From Streptomyces katrae (lineage in GTDB: Bacteria; Actinomycetota; Actinomycetes; Streptomycetales; Streptomycetaceae), in NCBI RefSeq assembly GCF_002028425.1, contig NZ_CP020042.1, positions 7,105,560-7,169,559 of the forward strand: a DNA stretch of 64,000 nucleotides. The letters run 5' to 3'. The notes below the pieces were generated by a model. That model ran no database searches. It was given only the letters and a program-made list of their open reading frames with translations, and was not told where the DNA came from. The first letter of the stretch is position 1; each line of letters opens with the position of its first letter. The position numbers and the translations under genes were made by a program. This document shows positions 1 through 8,310 of the stretch, piece after piece.

Positions 1-202
1 GAGGCTGGGCGCGGTGATCGTGTCCACGTCGCCAGGTCCGAGGCTGCTCATCGCGGCCGCGGCTGGGCGAGACCGGTGCGAGGGAGCGGTCGCCGACCCA
101 CAGCCGGCCGAAGCCGGCCTCCTCGGCCCGGCGGGCGAACGGCACGATCCACTCGGGGCGGGCGTGGCCTCCGTACTGGGGCAGCGCTATTCCGATGTCC
201 AT
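1..202 (-). CDS. LLM class (luciferase-like) oxidoreductase, N-terminal fragment
   Basis: The ATG at 202 begins MDIGIALPQYGGHARPEW, and residues 23-42 run RRAEEAGFGRLWVGDRSLAP. This is the usual first beta-alpha unit of F420- or flavin-dependent luciferase-like oxidoreductases, (beta/alpha)8-barrel enzymes that take hydride from reduced F420 or FMN. After about residue 45 the frame becomes Arg-rich and no longer resembles the family, while another frame stays open. The gene may therefore already be frameshifted, or this may be ordinary divergence just before the window edge. The 3' part lies outside the window, so substrate and intactness cannot be judged. Confidence 0.5.
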   Translation of the reverse strand, partial: MDIGIALPQYGGHARPEWIVPFARRAEEAGFGRLWVGDRSLAPVSPSRGRDEQPRTWRRGHDHRAQP

Positions 203-254
203 CGGGCCAGTCTCGGCCCGGCCGCGACGCCGTGCCGGGGGTTTCCGGCCGCCC

Positions 255-273
255 GGCGTGGCGTGACCACGCC
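255..273. terminator. Short hairpin downstream of ynfA-like gene
   Basis: GGCGTGG and CCACGCC form a perfect 7-bp stem around a 5-nt loop, 12 nt beyond the stop of the ynfA-like gene on the minus strand. There is no U-tract, which is normal for high-GC actinobacterial terminators. Confidence 0.45.
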
Positions 274-284
274 TCCGGGGACGG

Positions 285-617
285 CTATCCGCGCGGCCCG
301 TACATGATCACGCCCACCCCGGCGAGGCAGATGAGCGCCCCGATGACGTCCGCCCGGTCGGGACGGTAGCCGTCGAGGACCATGGCCCAGGCGAGCGACC
401 CGGCCACGAACACCCCGCCGTACGCGGCCAGGATCCGGCCGAAGTGCGCGTCCTCCTGCAGGGTCGCGACGAACCCGTAAACGCCCAGGGCGATCACCCC
501 CGCACCGATCCACGCCCACCCCCGGTGCTCCCGCACCCCCTGCCAGACCAGCCAGGCGCCGCCGATCTCGAAGAGGGCGGCGGCGGCGAACAGGGCAACC
601 GAGCGGACTACGAGCAC
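285..617 (-). CDS. YnfA/UPF0060 family small membrane protein
   Basis: A 110-residue protein, the standard length for the YnfA family, with four hydrophobic segments near residues 4-24, 33-52, 61-80 and 88-106. It carries the family signatures [38 protein letters not shown] and [10 protein letters not shown]. YnfA proteins are SMR-like inner-membrane proteins linked to drug or cation efflux; the substrate here is unknown. I chose the GTG at 617, preceded by GAAAG at 8-nt spacing, because it gives the family-like N terminus [14 protein letters not shown] three codons upstream (626) is the alternative. It is divergent from the gene starting at 714. Confidence 0.85.
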   Translation of the reverse strand: MLVVRSVALFAAAALFEIGGAWLVWQGVREHRGWAWIGAGVIALGVYGFVATLQEDAHFGRILAAYGGVFVAGSLAWAMVLDGYRPDRADVIGALICLAGVGVIMYGPRG

Positions 618-713
618 GTCAACCACTTTCAGAGACGGAGAGGCACCGAAACTAACAGCGGTCGCCTGCCGCCCGCACCGCGGGCGGCAGGCCGGCAGGC
701 AGGTAAGGGAAAC

Positions 714-2114
714 GTGGACAACGGATCGTCGTTCGGGGCGCGGCTGTGGGCAGGGGCGCGGCTCGTCGCCGCCTGCGCCCTCACCGCCGTGGCGGTGCTG
801 TACGCCGTGCTGTGCGTGAAGCTGGTCGCCGTCGACATGACGGAGGTCGTGTGCAGCGCCGGCGGCTGCCCGCGCGGGCTCGGGTGGCTGCTGCTGTGGG
901 CGTTCGCCGCCGTGGCGGGGGCCTCCCTGTTGTGGTGGGCGGTGCTGCGGGGCCGCGCGTACCGGTCCGCGGCGCTCTGGGCGGTGGCCGTCTTCCTGTC
1001 CCCGGCCGCGCTGCTGCCGGCCTGGCAGGGGTTCGAGTGGCTGCGCGGCCCGCACCTGACCCTCTTCGGCTACCAGGTCCCGGAGGGGCCGGCCGCAGGC
1101 AGGCCGCTGGGGGCCTGGGAGGAGCACGGGTCCGGTTCCGTGATCCGGGTCCGCACGGACGGGGTGAGCGCGTACGACGGCGAGGGCCGCCACGGCTGGG
1201 GCATCGCCGCGCCCCCGGACGGGGCGGCGGTCTGCGGGATGAGCGAGGAGACCCCCGCCCGGACCGGGCTCCTGGTGTATGGGCGCGGCGGCGTGTGCGG
1301 CAGCCGCCTCGTCGCCGTGGACCTCGCCTCCGGCCGGCAGCTGTGGGCGCAGGACGTCCCGGACCCGTCGGGCACGGTGTCCGCGGGCGGCTCCCTCGTC
1401 CTGACGGCGCCGGGCGGCACCGTCGTGGCCCGTGACCTCGCCACCGGCACCGAGCGCTGGCGCTCCCCCCTGCCCGAAGGCGCCACCGCCACCGGCCTCC
1501 GGGCCGGCCCGGACCGCGTCCTGGTCACGGCCCGCTCCGCCCCGGGCGGCAGCGAACTCCTCGCACTGGACCCCGCCACCGGCGCCCCCGCCTGGCGGGC
1601 CTCGCTGCCGGCCGGGGCCGAACCCGCGACCATCGTCTCGGCCGCCCCAGCGGCGGCCGTCATCGCGGGCGGCCGGCTCCTGGTCTTCGACGCGCGGGGC
1701 GGACAGCACACGGAGGGCTCCCCGTACGTCCCGTCGGCGGACGGACGCCGGATCCGCCTCGGCGACGTCCTGGTCGTGGCGGTCCCGGAGCGGGAGGAGC
1801 GGGAGGTCCTGGCCGGGTTCTCACTGACGGACGGCCGCCTCCTGTGGCGCCGTCCCCTCGGCGACGACTGGTCGGTCCGGACGCTGGGCGCCGCTGCCGG
1901 GGGCCGCGTCGCCGTGGTCTCCCGGGGCCCGTACAGCCACCTGTGGGACCTGGACCCGCGCACCGGCACCGCGACCGCAGAGCCGGCGGTGCTGCGCGTG
2001 CGCGACCTCCCGATGGGGGACCGGACGGTGCTGTACGGGCGGACGTTCGTCAACCTGGACCCCGGAGGGGCCCTCCCGCCGGTCTTCGACCTGGGACCGG
2101 TCCTCGGCTGGTGA
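714..2114 (+). CDS. Membrane-anchored PQQ-like beta-propeller protein
   Basis: 466 residues from a GTG preceded by a purine-rich AAGGGA. The first 110 residues hold three hydrophobic segments (about 14-38, 46-66 and 75-95). The rest is a WD/PQQ-type propeller with repeated blade motifs: [58 protein letters not shown]. Such blades occur in BamB-like and quinoprotein-like proteins, but no quinone-dehydrogenase catalytic residues are evident, so a scaffold or sensor outside the membrane is more likely than an enzyme. It stands alone, followed after 28 nt by a GNAT gene. Confidence 0.72.
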   Translation: MDNGSSFGARLWAGARLVAACALTAVAVLYAVLCVKLVAVDMTEVVCSAGGCPRGLGWLLLWAFAAVAGASLLWWAVLRGRAYRSAALWAVAVFLSPAALLPAWQGFEWLRGPHLTLFGYQVPEGPAAGRPLGAWEEHGSGSVIRVRTDGVSAYDGEGRHGWGIAAPPDGAAVCGMSEETPARTGLLVYGRGGVCGSRLVAVDLASGRQLWAQDVPDPSGTVSAGGSLVLTAPGGTVVARDLATGTERWRSPLPEGATATGLRAGPDRVLVTARSAPGGSELLALDPATGAPAWRASLPAGAEPATIVSAAPAAAVIAGGRLLVFDARGGQHTEGSPYVPSADGRRIRLGDVLVVAVPEREEREVLAGFSLTDGRLLWRRPLGDDWSVRTLGAAAGGRVAVVSRGPYSHLWDLDPRTGTATAEPAVLRVRDLPMGDRTVLYGRTFVNLDPGGALPPVFDLGPVLGW

Positions 2115-2142
2115 CGCGGCCGGTCGCCTATCCTGCCTGCCC

Positions 2143-2655
2143 ATGACAGTGCTGCACGGTGTGTCCGTCGTCCTCGCCCCCACCCTCACCGAGGACATCC
2201 CCGCCCTGGCCGCCATCCGGGCCACGCCCGAGGTCCGCGCCCGGTGGCGGGGCGAGGACGACCTCGAAGGGGAGATCGCCGGGGACCTGGAGGACCCCGG
2301 CATCGTCTGCCTCACCATCAGGTACGAGCAGCGGATCGTCGGCATGATCCAGTGGTACTCCGAGGAGGAGCCGGACTACCGGCACGCCGGCATCGACCTC
2401 TTCCTCGACCCCGCCGTGCACGGCAGGGGCCTGGGCACCGACGCGGTCCGCACCCTCGCCCGCCACCTCGTCGACGACCACGGCTACCACCGGCTCGTCA
2501 TCGACCCGGCGGCCGACAACACCGCGGCGATCCGCTGCTACGAGAAGGTGGGCTTCCGGCCGGTCGGCGTCATGCGCCAGTACGAGCGCGGCGCCGACGG
2601 CACCTGGCACGACGGCCTCCTGATGGACCTCCTGGCCGCCGAACTGAGGCGCTGA
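2143..2655 (+). CDS. GNAT N-acetyltransferase, aminoglycoside 6'-acetyltransferase-like
   Basis: 170 residues with GNAT motif A, AVHGRGLGTDAVRTLARHL (Q/RxxGxG/A acetyl-CoA pyrophosphate loop, about residues 88-106), followed by RLVIDPAADNTAAIRCYEKVGFRPVG, the N-A-A-I-x-x-Y-E-K-x-G-F core. The layout matches AAC(6')-type and RimJ/RimL-type acetyltransferases, which move acetyl from acetyl-CoA to an amine; the substrate cannot be read from sequence. It starts 28 nt after the propeller gene on the same strand. A resistance role is possible but unproven. Confidence 0.8.
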   Translation: MTVLHGVSVVLAPTLTEDIPALAAIRATPEVRARWRGEDDLEGEIAGDLEDPGIVCLTIRYEQRIVGMIQWYSEEEPDYRHAGIDLFLDPAVHGRGLGTDAVRTLARHLVDDHGYHRLVIDPAADNTAAIRCYEKVGFRPVGVMRQYERGADGTWHDGLLMDLLAAELRR

Positions 2656-2839
2656 CGAGCGCCCTGCCCGGACGGCGCCGGGACGGGCGACGCGGAGCGT
2701 GCGGTGTGGTGGTCGGCACCCGTCCGGCGCCCGGACCGGCTCCGGAACCGGTCGCGGGCGCCGGACGGGTTGCCGCCTGGGCCCACGGAAGATCCTGCCC
2801 CTCCCCACGAGCCCAGTCAATCCTGGGGTTTTCTAAGGC

Positions 2840-2863
2840 AACCCCAAGCATTAGCTTGGGGTT
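2840..2863. promoter_or_regulatory. Perfect 10-4-10 dyad abutting the LysR start codon
   Basis: AACCCCAAGC, ATTA and GCTTGGGGTT form a perfect inverted repeat that ends one base before the GTG at 2865. A further GGGGTT at 2825-2830 pairs with the AACCCC at 2840-2845, so two dyads overlap. The arrangement fits an autoregulatory operator for the LysR protein. The position leaves no room for a Shine-Dalgarno sequence, so the mRNA may be leaderless or the start may lie downstream. Confidence 0.65.
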
Positions 2864-2864
2864 T

Positions 2865-3773
2865 GTGACCTTGGACGATCTACGGGTGTTCCTGGCCGTC
2901 TGCCGGGCCGGAAGCCTCAGCGGCGTGGCGCGGGAACTGGGATGCACGCAGTCCGCGGTGAGCCAGCACGTGAAGCGGCTGGAGCGGGAGACGGGGGCGG
3001 TCCTGCTGGAGCGCCGGCCGCGCGGCGTGGTGCCCACCCCCGCCGGACGCATCCTCCAGGAGGCGGCCGCCGAGGGCATCGGCGCCCTGGACCGGGCGCT
3101 GCGCCGCATCGGCGAACTGGCCGACGGCGAGGGCGGCTCCGTACGGGTCGGCACCGGCGGGGCGACCGTCCGCCACTTCATGGCCGAGGCCATCGTCGGC
3201 TTCCGCCGCCGCCACACCGCGGTGAGCCTGGAGTTCCGCACGGAGACCTCCAGCCGCCGCTGCTTCGACGCCCTGCTGGCCGGGACCCTCGACCTCGCCT
3301 GGGTCACCATCGGCCCGCCGGTCCCCGGCATCGAGCAGCGCCCCGTGGTCGACCTGCCCTGGGTCCTCGCCGTACGCGCCGAGGACCCGCTCGCGGCCCG
3401 CCCGGCCATCGGCGCCGCCGACCTCACGGACCTGCGCCTGGTGCGCCTCCCGCCGAACTCCCTCTCCGGCGCCCGCCTGGACGCGGCCCTCACCGGCCTC
3501 GGCGTCCGCGTCGGCTCCGACACCAGCGTGGCCGACTGGGACACCGCCCTCCTGCTCGCCGAACTCGGCCTGGGGCACACCGTCGTACCGGCCGTCCCCG
3601 GACTGCGGGCACCGGCGGGCGGGCCGCTGCGCCTGGTCCCCGTGACGGACCTGCCCCCGCTCCCGGTCGGCTGGGCGGTCCGCCGCTGGGACGCCCTCAC
3701 CCCGCTTGCCCGTGCCTTCGCCGACACGGTCGCCGCAGCCTGCGCCGACCCGGCTGCCACCGTCCGGACTTGA
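2865..3773 (+). CDS. LysR family transcriptional regulator
   Basis: 302 residues, normal for the family. The N-terminal winged helix (about 1-60) has LDDLRVFLAVCRAGSLSGVA, CTQSAVSQHVKRLERETG and LLERRPRGVVPTPAG. The periplasmic-binding-fold effector domain follows from about residue 85 (VRVGTGGATVRHFMAEAIVGF). The GTG at 2865 was chosen because it places LDDLR at the family-typical N terminus. No divergent target gene is present: the upstream GNAT is on the same strand, so the dyad at the start is most simply autoregulatory. The effector is unknown. The stop codon overlaps the -35 region of the next promoter. Confidence 0.85.
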   Translation: MTLDDLRVFLAVCRAGSLSGVARELGCTQSAVSQHVKRLERETGAVLLERRPRGVVPTPAGRILQEAAAEGIGALDRALRRIGELADGEGGSVRVGTGGATVRHFMAEAIVGFRRRHTAVSLEFRTETSSRRCFDALLAGTLDLAWVTIGPPVPGIEQRPVVDLPWVLAVRAEDPLAARPAIGAADLTDLRLVRLPPNSLSGARLDAALTGLGVRVGSDTSVADWDTALLLAELGLGHTVVPAVPGLRAPAGGPLRLVPVTDLPPLPVGWAVRRWDALTPLARAFADTVAAACADPAATVRT

Positions 3774-3800
3774 CCCTCACCCCACGTCAGGCTCCAGGCT
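3770..3800 (+). promoter_or_regulatory. MerR-type promoter with 19-bp spacer
   Basis: TTGACC (3770-3775) and CAGGCT (3795-3800) are separated by exactly 19 bp, the overlong spacer typical of MerR-family-controlled promoters. The spacer region contains an imperfect dyad, GACCCTCAC and GTCAGGCTC (7 of 9 positions pair). It lies 25 nt before the TipA-like gene, as expected for autoactivation. Confidence 0.6.
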
Positions 3801-3824
3801 GGACGCCGACGAAAGGGCAGGTGC

Positions 3825-4625
3825 ATGAGCTATTCGGTGGGACAGGTCGCGGCCTTCGCCGGGGTGACGGTGCGTACGCTGCACCACTACGACAAGGCGG
3901 GGCTGCTCTCCCCGGGCAGCCGCAGCCAGGCGGGCTACCGGCTCTACGACGACGCCGACCTGGCGCGCCTTCAGCAGATCCTCTTCTACCGCGAGCTCGG
4001 CTTCACCCTCGAGGACACGGCCGCGATCCTCCGGGACCCGCAGGCGAACGTCCTGGAACACCTCCAGGCCCGGCAGCGGCAGCTCGGCGAGGAGATCGCC
4101 CGCCTGCGGCAGCTCGCCGAGGTGGCCGCGCGGGCCATCGAGGTCCAGCAGACCGGGGTCCGGCTGACCCCGGAGGAACGCTTCGAAGTGTTCGGCGAGA
4201 TCACCTTCGACCTGAGCTACGCCACGGAGGCGGAGCTGAAGTGGACCGGCTCGCAGGGCCGCCGCGAGGCGATGGCCCGCGCCGCCGCCCACACCAAGGA
4301 GGACTGGCGCCGGCTCATGCGCGAGGCCACCGCATGGCGCGCCGAACTGCTCACCGCCTTCGACGAGGCGCAGCCCAGCGACGGCGAACGGGCCATGGAC
4401 CTCGCCGAGGAACACCGCCTGCACGTCTCGCGGTGGTTCACCTCCTGCCCGCCCGACATGCACCGGCGCATCGCGGACGACTTCCTCGCCGACCCCCGCG
4501 CCTTCGCCCTCGTCGTACCGCCCTCGCAGCAGCGCCCGGGCCTCGCCGCCTACCTCTGCAAGGCCGTCCACGCCAACGCGGCGCGCCGCGCGGACGGCCG
4601 TACCGACACGGAAGAAACCCGATGA
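3825..4625 (+). CDS. MerR family regulator, TipA-like (MerR + TipAS domain)
   Basis: 266 residues. Residues 1-70 are a MerR winged helix: YSVGQVAAFAGVTVRTLHHYD, GLLSPGSRSQAGYRLYDDADLARLQQI. A dimerisation coiled coil follows (about 75-110). The C-terminal part, RLTPEERFEVFGEI onward with AMDLAEEHRLHVSRWF, resembles the TipAS effector-binding domain, which captures thiopeptides and other multidrug ligands in TipAL. Regulators of this type twist 19-bp-spacer promoters into activity, and such a promoter precedes the gene. The stop overlaps the start of the glycosyltransferase (ATGA), so the two are one unit and the glycosyltransferase is a likely induced target. Confidence 0.85.
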   Translation: MSYSVGQVAAFAGVTVRTLHHYDKAGLLSPGSRSQAGYRLYDDADLARLQQILFYRELGFTLEDTAAILRDPQANVLEHLQARQRQLGEEIARLRQLAEVAARAIEVQQTGVRLTPEERFEVFGEITFDLSYATEAELKWTGSQGRREAMARAAAHTKEDWRRLMREATAWRAELLTAFDEAQPSDGERAMDLAEEHRLHVSRWFTSCPPDMHRRIADDFLADPRAFALVVPPSQQRPGLAAYLCKAVHANAARRADGRTDTEETR

Positions 4626-5854
4626 AGACACTGAAGATACTCATCGCCGCCGCCGGATCACGCGGCGACGTCGACCCCTACACCGGCCTGGGCGCCGCAC
4701 TGCGCGCCGCCGGACACGAGGTCGCCCTGGCCACCACCGCCCCCTTCGCGCCCCTCGTGCACGCCGCGGGCCTGGAGTTCCGCGCCCTGCACGCCGACAC
4801 CCGGCCGCGCGGGGACGTCACCGACCGGCGCGAGCTGATGCGCACCGCCGCCGCGTTCCTCACCGAACTGGGCCAGGGCTTCGCCGACGCCGTGGACGAG
4901 GGCACCGACCTGCTCCTGCTGTCCACCACCACGGCCCCGCTCGGCTGGCACCTCGCCGAGGCCACCGGCACGCCCAGCCTCGGCGTCTACCTCCAGCCCA
5001 CCGCCCCCACCGGCGACTTCCCGCCCGTGGTCACCGGCGCCCGCTCGCTGGGCCGGCCCGGCAACCGCGCGGCCGGACGGTTCGCCCTGCGCATGGCCGA
5101 CCGGATCAGCGAGCAGGGCGTCGCCCGGCTGCGCGACCGCCTCGCCCTGCCGCCGCTCACCGCCTCGGCCATGCGCCGGCGCCGGGAGCGGGCGCACTGG
5201 CCCGTACTGCACGGCTGCAGCACGGCCCTGGTGCCGGCCCCCGCCGACTGGCGGCCGGGCCTGGACGTCGTGGGCAACTGGTGGCCCCACCTCGACCCGG
5301 CCGAACGGCTGCCCGGGGACCTGGAGGACTTCCTCCGCGCGGGCCCGCCCCCCGTCCTCATCGGCTTCGGCAGCATGGCCTCCGGCGAGGGGGAACGCCT
5401 CGGCGAGCTCGCCGTACGGGCCCTGCGCCGCGCCGGACTGCGCGGAATCCTCCAGAGCGGCGCCGCCGGACTCGCCGCCGCCGGCGCCGGCCCGGACGTC
5501 CTCGTCGTCGGCGACGTCCCGCACGCCCTCCTCTTCCCCCGGCTGGCCGCGGTCGTCCACCACGCCGGGGCCGGCACCTCGGCGGCCGCGCTGCGGGCCG
5601 GGGTCCCCGCGGTGCCGGTCCCCGTGACCGCGGACCAGCCGTTCTGGGCGCGCCGCCTCGCCGCGCTGGGCGCCGCGACCGCTCCCGTCCCCTTCCGCTC
5701 CCTCACCGCCGAATCGCTCGCCGCGGCGCTGGAGCGGGTGGTCGGACAGGAGGCGTACGCCCGGGCCGCGCGGGCCGCGGCGCGGCACATCGCCGCCGAG
5801 GACGGAGCGGCCCGGGTCCTCGAAGCGGTCGAAGGGGCGGCCCGCGCGAGGTGA
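4622..5854 (+). CDS. GT1/GT28-like glycosyltransferase
   Basis: 410 residues with GT-B architecture. The N-terminal Rossmann domain opens ILIAAAGSRGDVDPYTGLGAALRAAGHEVALAT, as in sterol and macrolide glycosyltransferases. The C-terminal nucleotide-sugar domain has IGFGSMASGE and FPRLAAVVHHAGAGTSAAAL...GVPAVPVPVTADQPFWARRL, the HHGGAGT-like donor site with Gly replaced by Ala, then the D-Q-P-F-W motif. The donor is probably a UDP- or TDP-sugar; the acceptor is unknown. Coupling to a TipA-like regulator suggests inducible glycosylation, perhaps inactivating a toxic compound, which is an inference. No sugar-biosynthesis genes lie nearby. Confidence 0.82.
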   Translation: MKTLKILIAAAGSRGDVDPYTGLGAALRAAGHEVALATTAPFAPLVHAAGLEFRALHADTRPRGDVTDRRELMRTAAAFLTELGQGFADAVDEGTDLLLLSTTTAPLGWHLAEATGTPSLGVYLQPTAPTGDFPPVVTGARSLGRPGNRAAGRFALRMADRISEQGVARLRDRLALPPLTASAMRRRRERAHWPVLHGCSTALVPAPADWRPGLDVVGNWWPHLDPAERLPGDLEDFLRAGPPPVLIGFGSMASGEGERLGELAVRALRRAGLRGILQSGAAGLAAAGAGPDVLVVGDVPHALLFPRLAAVVHHAGAGTSAAALRAGVPAVPVPVTADQPFWARRLAALGAATAPVPFRSLTAESLAAALERVVGQEAYARAARAAARHIAAEDGAARVLEAVEGAARAR

Positions 5855-5966
5855 GCGCCGACGGGCGCCGCGAGCGGCGGATCGGAGCCCCGAAAACGTG
5901 TCGCCGCGCCCGTCACCGGCCACCTCGTGGAACCGTCTTCCCATGACTGAAGGATCGGTACCCCAC

Positions 5967-6212
5967 ATGTCCCCGGCGCGCATCACCGTCCTCTCCGTCC
6001 AGCAGGGCGACCCGCCGTTCCGGATCGTCGAGGTGGACGGAGAGGTCGTGGGCAGGGCGACGTCGATGACGGACGTGCTGCTGATCGCCGCCGAGGTCGG
6101 GGTCGTCATCCACGACCTCGACGACCTGGACGAGGTCCGGTGGGTCGGCGGCGGCAAGTTCCACTGGACGCTGCACTCCAGGAGGAACCGCCCGCCGGCT
6201 GCTGCCGACTGA
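5967..6212 (+). CDS. Small hypothetical protein
   Basis: 81 residues starting MSPARITVLSVQQGDPPFR. It continues IVEVDGEVVGRATSMTDVLLIAAEVG and ends in a basic tail. No signal peptide or membrane segment is visible, and I do not recognise a named family. The ATG at 5967 has AGGA 12 nt upstream; an ATG at 5943 would add eight residues but has no ribosome-binding site. It ends 3 nt before the stop of the convergent P450 pseudogene. Confidence 0.55.
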   Translation: MSPARITVLSVQQGDPPFRIVEVDGEVVGRATSMTDVLLIAAEVGVVIHDLDDLDEVRWVGGGKFHWTLHSRRNRPPAAAD

Positions 6213-6215
6213 CAC

Positions 6216-7072
6216 TCAGCAGGTCACGTACAGGGCCTCCGGCGAGCGGTGGACAAGGGTGGGGCGCATCCGCGGAGCGGGCCGGGCCGCGTCGAGCCGC
6301 AGGCCCGGCAGGGCCCCGGTGAACAGCTCCAGGGTGAGCCGCAGCTGGCCGCGGGCCAGGTGCGAGCCCGGGCAGGCGTGGGCGCCGTGCCCGAAGGCGA
6401 GGTGCCGGCCGTTCGCGGCCCGGCGGATGTCGAAGACGCCGGCCTCCTCGTGGCGCCGCCCGTCCCGGTTGGCCGACGCGTACGCCACCAGGAGGGCGGC
6501 GCCGGCGGGCAGCCGCGTCCCGGAAGGCCTGCACCCGCCGAGTCGAAACGCAGCCCCTCCTCCACCGCCGCCGGGACGAGCCCCGGATCGGCGCACAGGA
6601 GTTCCCACTGGCGCCGGTCGGCGAGCAGGTGCATCAGGGTGGTGGCGATCAGCGCACTGGTCGTCAGGAACCCGGCGATCAGCAGGTTCTGCAGATGGGC
6701 CACCAGCTCGTGGCGCTGCTCCTCGCCGAGCCCGGCGCCCGGCGGGGCGGCGGCGGCCGCCAGGTCCGAGCAGAGGTCCTCACGGGGGCGTGCCCGGCGC
6801 TCGCGGACGTACCCGTCGAGCAACTGCTGCAGTGCGACGACGTCCTCGGCGGCGGCCACCTGCTCTTGCGGCGCCAGAGGGCGGAACAGCAGTTCCCCGG
6901 CCCGGTACCCGCCGTGCACCGCGGCCGGTACGTCCGCCGGGTCCAGCCCGATCACCCGCCCCACCACCAGCCCGGGCAACCCGCGCGCCAGCACCCCGAG
7001 CGCCGCCTCCGCCGGCGTGATGTCGGGCAGCAGGGCGTTGGCGGAGGAAAAGACCGCCGTTCCTCCGCACGG
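6216..7072 (-). pseudogene. Cytochrome P450 remnant, 5'-truncated and frameshifted
   Basis: The minus strand carries the C-terminal half of a P450 in two frames. The first (about 7072-6530) has LLIAGFLTTSALIATTLMHLL, an I-helix in which the usual AGxxT acid is Leu, and PAAVEEGLRFDS with the ExxR motif. The second (about 6534-6216) has RLPAGAALLVAYASANRD and the haem loop FGHGAHACPGSHLAR with the axial Cys. The junction lacks roughly 15 codons and about 200 N-terminal residues are missing. The remnant begins immediately after the TGA of the upstream gene in the same frame, so a deletion seems to have fused the two regions. Not expected to be functional. Confidence 0.75.
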
Positions 7073-7736
7073 TCATACGGTCCTGGCCGGGCGGTCGATG
7101 ACGCGGAGCGTGCCGAGCAGGTACAAGAAGGCGTCGGCCAGCGGGGAGTCCCGGTGGTCGCGGTCGAGGCGCTCCCAGTCGATCTGCTCGCGCAGCATGC
7201 GCGCCATCGGCAGCAGGTCCCCGAAGTCGCAGTAGTGCTCGCACAACGCGGCGAGGCGGCTGTCCATGAGGTCGGTGGGGGACAGGACCGGCATCCACAC
7301 CGAGTCCACGGCCTTGACGGGCGCCCGTTCCAGCAGCGCGGTGCTCACCGGACGCCGGGCCAGCTCGAAGATCAGGTCGATCTCCTCACCGCCCGCGCGC
7401 CCCTTGACCAGCCAGTCCTCGGGGGCGCGGCGCATGGCGATGCCCCCGGCCTCCAGTGCCCGCACGGCCTCGTCGGCGTCCTCGGGACGGACGCAGAAGT
7501 CCGTGTCGTGCTGGAAGGTCGCGGGCAGTCCGTGGGCGAAGGCGGCGACGCTGCCGGCCAGGGCGAAAGGGACGCCCGGACCCTTTGAGCAGGGTCGCCA
7601 CCCTCTTGGTGGTCTCCAGGATCGCCTGGGTGTGGTCCTTCGGCAGAAGCCCTTCGCCGGACCCCGCCGAGCCCCTGCCCTCCGGCGGCACGGGGTCGCC
7701 GGGGAGGCAGGGGGCTGGGGTGTCACGACGGTGCAC
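7073..7736 (-). pseudogene. Nucleotidyltransferase-like gene with a 1-nt frameshift
   Basis: One frame from the GTG at 7736 encodes LLPKDHTQAILETTKRVATLLKG. A different frame then continues VPFALAGSVAAFAHG, HDTDFCVRPEDADEAVRAL and EEIDLIFEL, a nucleotidyltransferase-fold layout (G-S loop, then D-x-D, then a third acid). Removing one G near 7573-7577 joins the two frames cleanly, so the gene is either a recent pseudogene or carries a sequencing error in a GGG run. Proteins of this type include the minor nucleotidyltransferases of toxin-antitoxin-like pairs, but no partner is visible. Its stop directly precedes the P450 remnant. Confidence 0.6.
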
Positions 7737-7756
7737 GGTGTGCCTCGGAGTGGCGG

Positions 7757-7912
7757 TCAATAGTAGTGCCGGCGGCCCCCCACGGCGTGCCCGACGGCGC
7801 CCAGCACCCACAGGACGAGGCCGATCACGACGAGGATGACGCCGATCGTCCAGAGGATCGAGATCCCGGTCAAGAAGCCGATGATCAGCAGAATGACGCC
7901 CAGGATAATCAT
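7757..7912 (-). CDS. DUF6131-like 51-residue membrane protein
   Basis: The ATG at 7912 follows a perfect AGGAGGT at 5-nt spacing, stronger than most sites in this window. The 51 residues form two hydrophobic stretches (about 2-17 and 20-42, MIILGVILLIIGFLTGISIL then TIGVILVVIGLVLWVLG) and end in a basic GGRRHYY tail. This matches the small DUF6131-type proteins common in actinobacteria; function is unknown. It is divergent from the CsbD gene, and both are often stress-induced in the group. Confidence 0.75.
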   Translation of the reverse strand: MIILGVILLIIGFLTGISILWTIGVILVVIGLVLWVLGAVGHAVGGRRHYY

Positions 7913-8071
7913 GAGTACCTCCTGTGTCCCTCTCGAATGGGGACTCCCCGCGTCTACCACCCCCGCGCGGATTCATGCATGCGCGGAAACGCCGGCGGAT
8001 TCCCCGGAGCATGGAGCAGCGCATTCCGGGTAGCCGCCAGGCGTTCGCTACCCCAAGCCGGGAGGGCCGTC

Positions 8072-8254
8072 ATGAGCAAGATGAAGGGCAAGGCCGAGCA
8101 GCTGAAGGGCAAGACGAAGGAAGAGATCGGCGACATGGCCGACGACAAGACGATGGAGATGAAGGGCAAGGCGGAGAAGGCCGCAGGCCGCGCGAAGGAG
8201 TCCAAGGCGGACGCGGCGGCCCAGATGCGGAAGATCCACGACGCGAACCGGTGA
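8072..8254 (+). CDS. CsbD family stress-response protein
   Basis: 60 residues, nearly all charged and helical: MSKMKGKAEQLKGKTKEEIGD, then repeated K-G-K-A-E motifs (KGKAEKAAGRAKES). This is the CsbD-like signature (general stress protein, SigB-controlled in Bacillus). The ATG at 8072 is preceded by GGAGGG. It is soluble and probably cytoplasmic; molecular role unknown. It is followed by a long hairpin shared with the convergent methyltransferase. Confidence 0.85.
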   Translation: MSKMKGKAEQLKGKTKEEIGDMADDKTMEMKGKAEKAAGRAKESKADAAAQMRKIHDANR

Positions 8255-8262
8255 CCACCGGC

Positions 8263-8310
8263 CGCGCGCGGCGGGCACGGCGTACGCATACGCCGTGCCC
8301 GCCGCGCGCG
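8263..8310. terminator. 22-bp perfect-stem bidirectional terminator
   Basis: Positions 8263-8284 and 8289-8310 are exact reverse complements around the 4-nt loop CGCA. The stem lies between the stops of the convergent CsbD and methyltransferase genes, and the methyltransferase stop begins at the next base, so it can serve both. Confidence 0.85.

Noticed and set aside
2865..7072. Biosynthetic gene cluster (TipA-like regulator, glycosyltransferase, methyltransferase, P450)
   Set aside because: There is no core synthase, the P450 is broken, and the methyltransferase is a separate convergent unit. The regulator-glycosyltransferase pair is complete by itself.
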